Below, in pieces: positions 1-7,800 of a stretch of 64,000 nucleotides of DNA. Below the pieces are notes generated by a model. It saw only the letters and a list, made by a program, of their open reading frames with translations, had not been told where the DNA came from and did no database searches. The stretch lies in NCBI RefSeq assembly GCF_001953955.1, contig NZ_CP019300.1, forward strand, positions 992,001-1,056,000, in the 5' to 3' direction. A program made the position numbers and the translations under genes. This DNA comes from Prevotella intermedia ATCC 25611 = DSM 20706 (GTDB taxonomy: Bacteria > Bacteroidota > Bacteroidia > Bacteroidales > Bacteroidaceae). Every line of letters starts with the position of its first letter. Positions within the stretch are counted from its first letter, which is position 1.

Positions 1-2173
1 GTTGGATATATTGCGACCCAAGGTTCGATGTCATAATGATAATGGTGTTCTTGAAGTTCACCACACGCCCCTTATTGTCTGTCAGATGTCCATCGTCGAG
101 CACTTGCAGCAGAATATTGAACACATCGGGGTGCGCCTTTTCTATTTCATCGAATAACACCACAGAGTACGGCTTGCGTCGAACGGCTTCCGTAAGTTGC
201 CCTCCTTCGTCGTAACCGACGTACCCCGGAGGCGCACCGATAAGGCGTGATACGCTGAACTTCTCCTGATACTCGCTCATATCTATACGCGTCATCATCG
301 TTTCATCGTTGAACAAGTATTCTGCCAACGCCTTTGCCAACTCGGTCTTACCTGTACCCGTTGTTCCAAGGAAGATGAAAGACGCTATTGGCTTCTTTGG
401 GTCTTGCAATCCAGCACGCGAACGTCGCACCGCATCGGCTACTGCAGTGATGGCTTCTTCTTGTCCGATGACACGCTTGTGCAGCTCTTCTTCGAGATGG
501 AGCAGCTTTTCGCGTTCGCTTTGCAGCATTTTTGTAACGGGAATGCCCGTCCATCGGCTCACAACCTCTGCAATGTCCTCAGCCGTAACTTCCTCTCTAA
601 TCATAGCATCGCCACCTTGCGTTGCCTGCAACTGCTGTTGTATGCTCTTGATGTCGTCTTCCAACGCTTTCAAACGAGAGTAACGGATTTCCGCAACACG
701 CTCGTAGTTGCCTTCGCGCTCTGCTCTGTCCGCCTCAAACTTCAAGTGTTCAATCTCTTCCTTGTCTTGTTGGATTTTGTTCACTAAGTTTTTCTCGCTT
801 TCCCACTTCGCCTTGAAACTTGTTTCCTGCTCTTTCAGTTCGGCAATCTCCTTGTCTAACAGTGCAATCTTTTCGGTATCGTTTTCACGCTTAATGGCTT
901 CGCGTTCTATTTCCAGCTGTTTGAGTCGGCGTGTTATCTCGTCTAACTCTTCAGGAACAGAGTCGCGCTCCATACGAAGCTTTGCTGCGGCTTCGTCCAT
1001 CAAGTCTATAGCTTTGTCGGGTAGGAATCTATCCGATATGTAACGCTCCGAAAGTTGCACGGCAGCAATGCAGGCATCGTCCTGAATGCGCACTTTGTGG
1101 TGGTTTTCGTAGCGTTCCTTCAATCCTCGAAGTATGGAAATGGCGTCTATTTCATCGGGTTCGTCCACCATAACGGTTTGGAAACGGCGTTCGAGTGCCT
1201 TGTCTTTCTCGAAGTACTTCTGATATTCGTTGAGCGTTGTCGCACCGATGGCACGCAGTTCGCCTCGTGCAAGGGCAGGCTTTAGTATGTTGGCAGCGTC
1301 CATTGCTCCCTCTCCGCCACCAGCTCCGACGAGCGTATGGATTTCGTCGATGAAGAGAATGATGTTGCCTTCAGCATTTGTAACCTCCTTGATGACGCTT
1401 TTCAGTCGTTCCTCGAACTCGCCTTTGTACTTCGCACCTGCCACCAGCGCACCCATATCCAACGAGTAGAGTTGCTTGTCTTTCAGGTTTTCGGGTACGT
1501 CGCCACGGATAATACGTCCTGCCAACCCCTCTACAATGGCGGTTTTACCCGTACCCGGCTCGCCGATAAGTATAGGATTGTTCTTTGTTCTTCGTGAAAG
1601 AATCTGCAATACACGGCGTATTTCTTCATCACGGCCGATTACCGGGTCGAGTTTTCCTGCCCGTGCGTCTTCCACCAAGTTGCGTGCGTATTTCGATAAC
1701 GCCTGATAGTTCTCGTCGCCGCTTTGTGTTTGCACCTTTGCGCCTTGTCGAAGTTCTGTTATGGCTGCTCTCATAGTTTGCTCCGTACAGCCTGCGTCCT
1801 TCAAAATGCGGCTTGCTGTTGAGTTCACAGTTAAGAGTGCGAGCAACAAAGGTTCTATGCTTACGAACTCATCGCCCATTTTCTGCGATTCGCTCATCGT
1901 TGTTTGCATCACCTTGTTTGCATCGGGAGAGAAGTAAGGTTCGCCTCCTGATACCTTCGGCAAGCGGCTAACCTCGTTTTGTACGGCACTTTCTACAACT
2001 TGCAGATTAATGCCCGACTTATGAAAAAGATAGTTTACCACGTCTTTTCCCTTTTCCATTACGCCTGCAAGAATGTGCAATGGCTCAATCACCTGTTGGC
2101 TGTTGCGACTTGCTAAAGCTACTGCGGCTTGTATAGCTTCTTGCGCTTTAATTGTAAATTTGTCTAATGTCAT
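1..2173 (-). CDS. clpB: ATP-dependent chaperone ClpB (3' end cut by the window)
   Basis: Hsp100 disaggregase that, in the known family, works with DnaK/DnaJ to extract proteins from aggregates in the cytosol. The minus-strand translation begins [17 protein letters not shown] and shows the Clp N domain (about residues 1-150). The first AAA+ module follows, with Walker A GEPGTGKT at about 204-211 and a FIDEIH Walker B near 275. A coiled-coil middle region rich in Glu/Lys/Arg comes next, then the second AAA+ module with GTTGTGKT near 602; this loop is more often GPTGVGKT in other ClpBs. The sequence leaves the window in the [12 protein letters not shown] sensor-1 region near residue 720, so about 140 C-terminal residues are missing compared with the usual ~860. 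The frame is open throughout. The ATG at 2171-2173 is preceded by AAAGGAACG, which fits a weak ribosome site. Confidence 0.97.
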   Translation of the reverse strand, partial: MTLDKFTIKAQEAIQAAVALASRNSQQVIEPLHILAGVMEKGKDVVNYLFHKSGINLQVVESAVQNEVSRLPKVSGGEPYFSPDANKVMQTTMSESQKMGDEFVSIEPLLLALLTVNSTASRILKDAGCTEQTMRAAITELRQGAKVQTQSGDENYQALSKYARNLVEDARAGKLDPVIGRDEEIRRVLQILSRRTKNNPILIGEPGTGKTAIVEGLAGRIIRGDVPENLKDKQLYSLDMGALVAGAKYKGEFEERLKSVIKEVTNAEGNIILFIDEIHTLVGAGGGEGAMDAANILKPALARGELRAIGATTLNEYQKYFEKDKALERRFQTVMVDEPDEIDAISILRGLKERYENHHKVRIQDDACIAAVQLSERYISDRFLPDKAIDLMDEAAAKLRMERDSVPEELDEITRRLKQLEIEREAIKRENDTEKIALLDKEIAELKEQETSFKAKWESEKNLVNKIQQDKEEIEHLKFEADRAEREGNYERVAEIRYSRLKALEDDIKSIQQQLQATQGGDAMIREEVTAEDIAEVVSRWTGIPVTKMLQSEREKLLHLEEELHKRVIGQEEAITAVADAVRRSRAGLQDPKKPIASFIFLGTTGTGKTELAKALAEYLFNDETMMTRIDMSEYQEKFSVSRLIGAPPGYVGYDEGGQLTEAVRRKPYSVVLFDEIEKAHPDVFNILLQVLDDGHLTDNKGRVVNFKNTIIIMTSNLGSQYIQ

Positions 2174-2380
2174 AGTTCGTTCCTTTCATTTTTATGTTCT
2201 GCTTCTTATCTATCAAACCTCGTTCCTATGTGTAAAGGTCTGACAAATTGGCGAAAATGCTGACGTTTTGACGCTTTTGCACTCATCTTTCTTTGTCTTT
2301 TGAAATATTATTTGTAGTTTTACAGTCCCAATATCTCTACTGTTAGGGGAATAGAGGAAGGCTTTAAAAACATCTGACTT

Positions 2381-3089
2381 ATGAATAAAGGTAAATCGAC
2401 TTGCAAGGTTTTGAAAGATATTCGCCAAAAGATAGCCGATGCAAACAGTATTCGTTACGTTCCGAAAGAGTGTAATTTTAAAGGCGAATGTAAGGGAACT
2501 TGTCCTGCGTGCGAAGCAGAGATACGCTATTTAGAGGACGAACTCAAGCGCAAGCAGCGCAATGGCTTCGCTGTAAAGATAGGTGGTATTGCAGCAGGCT
2601 TGTGTGCAATGGTTGTTCCTGCGCAAGTTGAGGCTCAGAACATAAATAAAGACAGCCTGAAAACTTCCGTTCCGCAAGTTAATGCCTTAGATAGCGTTGC
2701 CGTGAAAGACCTTTCCGAAGGAGCAGAAGATGCTATCGTGGTGCGTGGTTGTTTGATTTTCAAAGAAGACAAAGAACCCCTGATAAGGGCTTCGGTAATA
2801 GTTTTGGGAACGCAGAAGGGGCTTGCAACTGACTTAGATGGTAAATTTTGCTGTAAAAGTCCCCCAAGATGCGAGCTTGGAAATATCCTATATTGGCTTG
2901 AAAAGCAAGGTTGTCAAGGCAAAAGACTTGTTGGATAGGAAGAACAGAACCATCGTTTTAGAATCTGACGAACAAGTTTTATTGGGCGAAGTTGTACTGT
3001 CAGGCGTAGTAGTTACACGCAATGGAGACGATGTTTACAACCGAACGACACCTAAATACAAGTCGCATAAGAAGAAATGCAAGAAGTAA
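2381..3089 (+). pseudogene. Four-cysteine membrane protein with carboxypeptidase-regulatory-like domain, frameshifted
   Basis: The reading starts at ATG 2381. An N-terminal cytosolic-looking region carries C31-x5-C37-x3-C41-x2-C44 (KGECKGTCPACEAE), followed by a charged helix. A hydrophobic segment spans about residues 63-82. After a linker comes the start of a beta-sandwich resembling CarboxypepD_reg (VVRGCLIFKEDKEPLI, then TDLDGKF). At the T run 2846-2849 the natural continuation (FAVKVPQDASLEISYIGLKS) moves to the next frame and runs to the stop at 3087-3089. Frame 1 ends early at 2938 with unrelated residues. Removing one T would give one protein of about 235 residues. This is either a real inactivating or phase-varying frameshift or a sequencing error. 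The 3' end overlaps the downstream radical SAM gene by 13 bases, suggesting coupling. Function is not known. Confidence 0.7.
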
Positions 3090-3700
3090 AAGCACCCATA
3101 ATCGGCATTAATCGCCACCGACTGACTACCGATGGCGATGGTGTAACTACTCTTGTGGCTTTTCACGGATGTCCGTTGCATTGCAAGTATTGTCTGAATC
3201 CGCAATGTTTCTCGCCCGATGGAGTGTTGAGAACCATTACACCGAGCGAGCTTTACAGCGAGGTGGAGATAGACGACCTTTATTTTATGGCAACAGGTGG
3301 AGGCATTTGCTTTGGCGGAGGCGAACCTTTATTACACAGCAAGTTCATCGTGAAGTTTGCAAAAATTATGAATCCCGAGTGGAACATTGTATTGGAAACA
3401 TCGTTGAACGTGCCTTTGAAGCAGTTGGAAATGGTTGCACCGCTTGTCAAGGAGTTTGTAGTCGATGTCAAGGATATGGACGAACAAACCTACAAAGCCT
3501 ACACTACGCAAGGCAACGCTTTGGTTACGAGCAATCTAAAGTGGCTTGCAGAAAACGGATATGCAGATAAAACACTCGTTCGTTTGCCGTTAATACCTTA
3601 TTATAATACAGAGGCAGCGCAAGAAGAAAGCAGAAAACAAATAGAAAGTATGGGCTTCCGCCGTTTCGACAAGTTTGAGTATATCGTGAAGCACATGTGA
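3077..3700 (+). CDS. PflA-like radical SAM protein
   Basis: A 207-residue radical SAM enzyme of the glycyl-radical-activase (PflA-like) type. It has the CPLHCKYC motif (C-x3-C-x2-C) near residue 32, which would bind the 4Fe-4S cluster and S-adenosylmethionine. GGGICFGGGEPLL near residue 75 is the SAM-contacting glycine motif. The C-terminal half continues the partial TIM barrel (VVDVKDMDEQTYKAYT, LVRLPLIPYYN). There is no extra ferredoxin-type cysteine insert, so it is a minimal form. No glycyl radical enzyme lies next to it. Its only partner is the overlapping four-cysteine protein gene upstream, so its substrate may be that protein or something encoded elsewhere. Family assignment is firm; the substrate is unknown. 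Confidence 0.85.
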   Translation: MQEVKAPIIGINRHRLTTDGDGVTTLVAFHGCPLHCKYCLNPQCFSPDGVLRTITPSELYSEVEIDDLYFMATGGGICFGGGEPLLHSKFIVKFAKIMNPEWNIVLETSLNVPLKQLEMVAPLVKEFVVDVKDMDEQTYKAYTTQGNALVTSNLKWLAENGYADKTLVRLPLIPYYNTEAAQEESRKQIESMGFRRFDKFEYIVKHM

Positions 3701-3838
3701 AAAGGAACGTTTGAAAGCAATGCAAGTTCGCAATTTATCACGTTCTTGCCACCTACGCAAAAGCCAGATGGGATATGCGGAATGTAGTAAATTACGCCTT
3801 TATATTTCACCTTGAAAAAGCAGGGAAACAACTCTGAT

Positions 3839-4036
3839 TTTGTAAAGATAATTTATAAGGAAAACGGTAATTTCGATTTGGCATTGCGAAAGCGTAGGTT
3901 TTGCAATGCAAAAGAGCCGCTTTTACCGTGCAAAACCTACGCTTTTGGAACGCAAAACAATAGGTTTTATAAAGCGTTGATAACGAGCTTGTTACACGAG
4001 AGATATGTTTATAAAAAATCTTTACATAATTATCGC
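3839..4036 (+). repeat. Dispersed intergenic repeat, copy A
   Basis: About 200 bases filling most of the gap between two convergent genes. It starts with TTTGTAAAGATAATT, passes through ATTTCGATTTGGCATTGCG and ends with a TTTATAAAAAATCTTTACA-type tail. Three arms lie in the core. In this copy the cassettes are CGTAGG (arm 1), GAGCCG (arm 2) and CCTACG (arm 3), so arms 1 and 3 are complementary. The same framework recurs at 11529, 22609, 37636, 47050 and 56343. Bases 3701-3838 hold no gene that I can recognise. Confidence 0.85.
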
Positions 4037-4051
4037 TTGTTTTTAGCTTGT

Positions 4052-4495
4052 CTATCTCACTTTTACACAAACTTCTCCGTAGTATCCTTTTGCTTCGCTG
4101 TGCAGCAAAAAGCCATATACGGCAGCCTGCTTGCGGGCAGAAAGACTGTGGTATAGGTTGGTTTGGTTGTCTATATGTCCTCGTTCGGTGTGCTGAAGGT
4201 CGTAAATGCAAATGCGCTCGGCGTGTTGTGGATCGGCTTTGGCGTAGCCTAAGAACAGTCCTTCCTCGTCTTCGTCTATTGCGTTGGCTATGTCTAAATG
4301 GTAGTGTAGGTAGCCTGCACGACACAGAAGTTCGCCATCGGTGTAGAATTCCTTAACTTCGCTGAGGCTTAAGGGCTTGTATGGCAAAGGCTCCACGTAT
4401 TTTTGTGGTTTGCTTCGGGCTATTTTCGTTCGTTTTGCCAGCCATATTATGCAGAGCACCGTAAATAGAATGAGGGCGATGTTTACAATTGTCAT
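4052..4495 (-). CDS. Hypothetical protein with one N-terminal membrane segment
   Basis: About 147 residues from ATG 4493-4495; a GTG start at 4519 would add eight residues. Residues 1-20 are hydrophobic (MTIVNIALILFTVLCIIWLA) and followed by basic residues, so the protein is probably anchored in the inner membrane with the rest in the cytosol. The remainder is a soluble acidic domain with no motif I recognise (DEDEEGLFLGYAKADPQHAE, GYYGEVCVKVR). Weak ribosome-binding context is usual in Bacteroidetes. The gene is convergent with the radical SAM gene, with repeat copy A between them. It contains one of the very few GATC sites in the window (4231). Family unknown. Confidence 0.6.
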   Translation of the reverse strand: MTIVNIALILFTVLCIIWLAKRTKIARSKPQKYVEPLPYKPLSLSEVKEFYTDGELLCRAGYLHYHLDIANAIDEDEEGLFLGYAKADPQHAERICIYDLQHTERGHIDNQTNLYHSLSARKQAAVYGFLLHSEAKGYYGEVCVKVR

Positions 4496-4638
4496 ATTCC
4501 AATGTGTTTGTTTAGGCACTGCGATGATGCAATGTGTGTGAAATATTTCTATTTACAAAGATATTGAAAAACTATTAAAAAATATCATTTTTCGTAACGA
4601 AAAATCCTACTTTCTCATCTTTTATAATATAAAAGGCG

Positions 4639-4646
4639 TATCTTTG
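4639..4646 (+). promoter_or_regulatory. Bacteroidetes -7 element (TATCTTTG) for the alpha-2-macroglobulin gene
   Basis: TATCTTTG matches the TAnnTTTG -7 consensus and lies in an AT-rich stretch about 180 bases upstream of the likely ATG (4826). The transcript would begin near 4653 and would contain the inverted-repeat element at 4675-4769 in its leader. Confidence 0.5.
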
Positions 4647-4674
4647 TACCATATAAAGACTTGCTCTTTGCCGA

Positions 4675-4769
4675 TAGGAACGTGATAAATCACGCCCCTA
4701 CAAGTGGAGGCGGTCGCGATGCAACAAGCAGCAGAGAGAGGTGTAGGGGTGCGGTTTATCACGTTCCTA
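4675..4769. repeat. MITE-like inverted-repeat element
   Basis: Two 28-base arms (4675-4702 and 4742-4769) are inverted copies with 25 of 28 matches. The outer ends read TAGGAACGTGATAAA and the inner ends CCCCTACA, around a 39-base GC-richer centre. It sits in the leader between promoter and start codon of the alpha-2-macroglobulin gene. A solo arm with 22 of 24 matches lies at 22496-22519. It resembles a small non-autonomous element but no transposase is present in the window. Confidence 0.7.
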
Positions 4770-4825
4770 ACCATTCAAAGCAACTGCTGGCATATATTTT
4801 AGTTATTTCTAAAGCAGAGAAGGTT

Positions 4826-7800
4826 ATGAAAAAACTATTAACTGTACTTACATTATTATTTATGGTGTCATTCAATTTGTTTGCACAGAGCTACGCTGAG
4901 TTGTGGAAACAAGTAGATATAGCAAGGGGAAAAGACTTGCCCAAGACACAAATAAGTGTCTTAAAGAATATTATAAGCAAGGCTCAAAAAGAGAAATCGT
5001 ACGGCAACTTGTTGGCAGCCGAGTTGCTGACCTCAAGTTTGCAGACGAGAATATCGCCCGATTCGGTTGATTCGGAAAAGGCTCGTTTGAAGAAACTTTG
5101 CGCTAAAGCCGAGACAACAGACAAGGTGTTGTATGCTGTTTACAACTGTGCGTTGGGCAGAATCTTTAAATACGATGAGGACAAAGACGAGTTGATTGCT
5201 GGTTATTTCGATAAAGCGATGGCAAATCCAGCCTTGTTGGCAGGTGTTCAGTGTAGTAAGTACACACCGTTGATAAAAGAAGGAAAGGACGACGCCATCT
5301 TCAAGAACGACCTTCTCCACGTTATTGCTTTCGAAGCAGGGCAGTACGACAAAGCAAGCAAGTATTACACATCGGTGGGAAACCGCGAGGCAGCTTGTTA
5401 CAGTGCCTATATGGGTGTAAAAGAAGAAAACAACAAGGAGGCTTTAGATTCGCTCATTGCGCTCTATGGCGACTTGCCTGTATGTGGAAATGTGGCAGTA
5501 GCGAAATACAAATACTTGAAAGACGAAGAGGAGATAGATGTAAAGCAACGCATCGAATATATAGATAATGCCTTGAAACGTTGGGGAACGTGGAAAAACA
5601 CCAACTATCTGCGCAACGAACGCGAAGCCCTTACTGCCCCAATGTTCCAAATGTGGGTATCAGAAAATGTGGGTGCGCCTCATAAGGAGCGAATCTTGAA
5701 AGATGTTAAGATTAGGAATATCAACGATTTAACGCTGACCATAACGCGCACAACGCTGACGGGCGACGATAATTTATCGCCCCGCAACTCTAATAGTTTA
5801 GCAAAAATAAAGACGAAACTGTTGCCTGCTACTGCGCAGACCGTAAAGCGCACATATTCAGGCAATGCTCCTTACGAGGTAATTGAGGACTCGTTGGAAC
5901 TCCCTCGCTTAGATGCAGGTGTCTATCTGTTCGAGTTGGCATCGTCGAACAATCGGTTAGCCCCACAATACGAACTCTATTACGTTACCAACTTGTATGT
6001 AATAGCAGAAGAACAGCCCGCAAGCAAGATACGGTATGTAGTGGTTAATTCAACAACAGGGCAACCTATACCCAATGCTAAGCTAAAGCTGAAGAAGCGT
6101 GGCTACTACAAACAACCGCCCGTTATAAGATATGTTGAGACCAATGAGCGTGGCGAGGCTTATTACAATTATGGTGAGCACGAACCAGACGAAGTATATG
6201 TCTCTACCAATACGGACAAAGCGTGCCCTAACTCGTTCATTAGAACAAATTATTATTACGGTAAGGAAAGAATAGAATTCGAGGTTTACGACCTCTTTAC
6301 TGATAGGCAAGTGTACCGTCCTGGGCAAACTGTGCACGCTTCGCTCCTTGTTCACAAGAAGAACAATAAGGAATTGAAGAGCGAGGCTGTTGCCAACAAG
6401 ACTGTAAAGCTTACATTGCGCGATGCCAACTATGAAGATGTAGTGTCGAAAGAAGTTGTTACCGACGAGTTTGGTACGGCTGCTGCCGATTTTGAGTTGC
6501 CCAAAGGTTTGCTCACAGGAGCATTTTCTATCTATGCCAATGATGAAGATGGAACTTCAGTAAGCTTTAATGTAGAAGAATACAAGCGTCCGACGTTTAC
6601 GGTAGAGATAGACGAATATAAAGAAAAATATGCCATTGGCGATACTATCAAGCTGAAAGGACGTGCAAAAGCTTATTCGGGTATGCCTGTACAGGGTGCA
6701 GAGGTGTTATACACAGTCAATCGTAACCCAGTATTATGGTGGTGGTATAGTAATGAAAACAGCGAGATAGTTTTTGAAAGCAAAGCCATAACCGATGAAA
6801 AGGGTGAGTTCGATATTGAATTACCTTTCATATTCCCCGATGAAAAGAAAAGTAAGAAGTCGGCAAATCGTGGTTATTGGCGGTCAGCAAAGTTTTATAA
6901 CTTTGTTGTAGATACCGATGTAACCGACCTTGCAGGCGAAACACGGTCGGCAAGTGCATCGTTGCCATTAGGCACGAAGACCACAGTGCTGACGAGCAAT
7001 ATGCCCGATAAGGTGTTGAAAGATAAGTTGCGTCAGCTGAAATTCTCTTATTTGAACGCTGCGGGCAAACCTATTGAAGGGAAAGTTCGTTATGCCATAG
7101 CACCTTATAAGAAGGAAAAGCCATCGTTTGGCAATTATACAACAGTGGAAGCCAATAAGGATGTAGACTTGAAACCACTGCGTTCGGGTCGTTATATGTT
7201 GCAAGCCATCTGCGAGAACGATACGTTAGAGCAAGAGTTCGTTGTGTTCTCAATGGAAGACAAACGCCCTGTTATAGAAACACACGATTGGTTCTATATA
7301 AGCGGAAATAAGTTCCCAAGCGACGGAAAGCCTGTTTACGTGCAGTTTGGTGCCACCGATGCCGACCAGCACGTACTTTATTCTATCTTCTCAGGCAATA
7401 AAGTGCTTGACAGTGGGGCTATCGACCAAAGCAATAGCCTTACCACATGGAAGCTTACGTATAAGGAAGAGTATGGCGATGGCATTGTCGTGAACTTTGC
7501 ATGGGTGAAGAATGGCAAGCTGTATAAGCACAATGAAAGTATTGCACGCCCTATGCCCGATAGACATTTGAACGTGAAGTGGACTACCTTCCGTAATCTT
7601 TTGCTGCCCGGACAGAAAGAAGAATGGACGCTTAACATAACCTATCCTGACGGAAAACCTGCAAAGGCGCAGCTCATGGCAACGCTTTACGACAAGAGTC
7701 TTGACCAGATAGACGAACACTCGTGGTACTTCGAGCCAGCATACAGTAACAATTTCCCGAGCTATATTGACTGGAGTAAAATGATTTATTCATCTTTAAG

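Noticed and set aside
2838..3089. Separate 83-residue gene
   Set aside because: It is the frameshifted continuation of the carboxypeptidase-regulatory-like domain of the gene starting at 2381.
4661..4825. Longer N-terminus for the alpha-2-macroglobulin
   Set aside because: The extra 55 residues are encoded by the MITE-like element, and a clean signal peptide starts at 4826.
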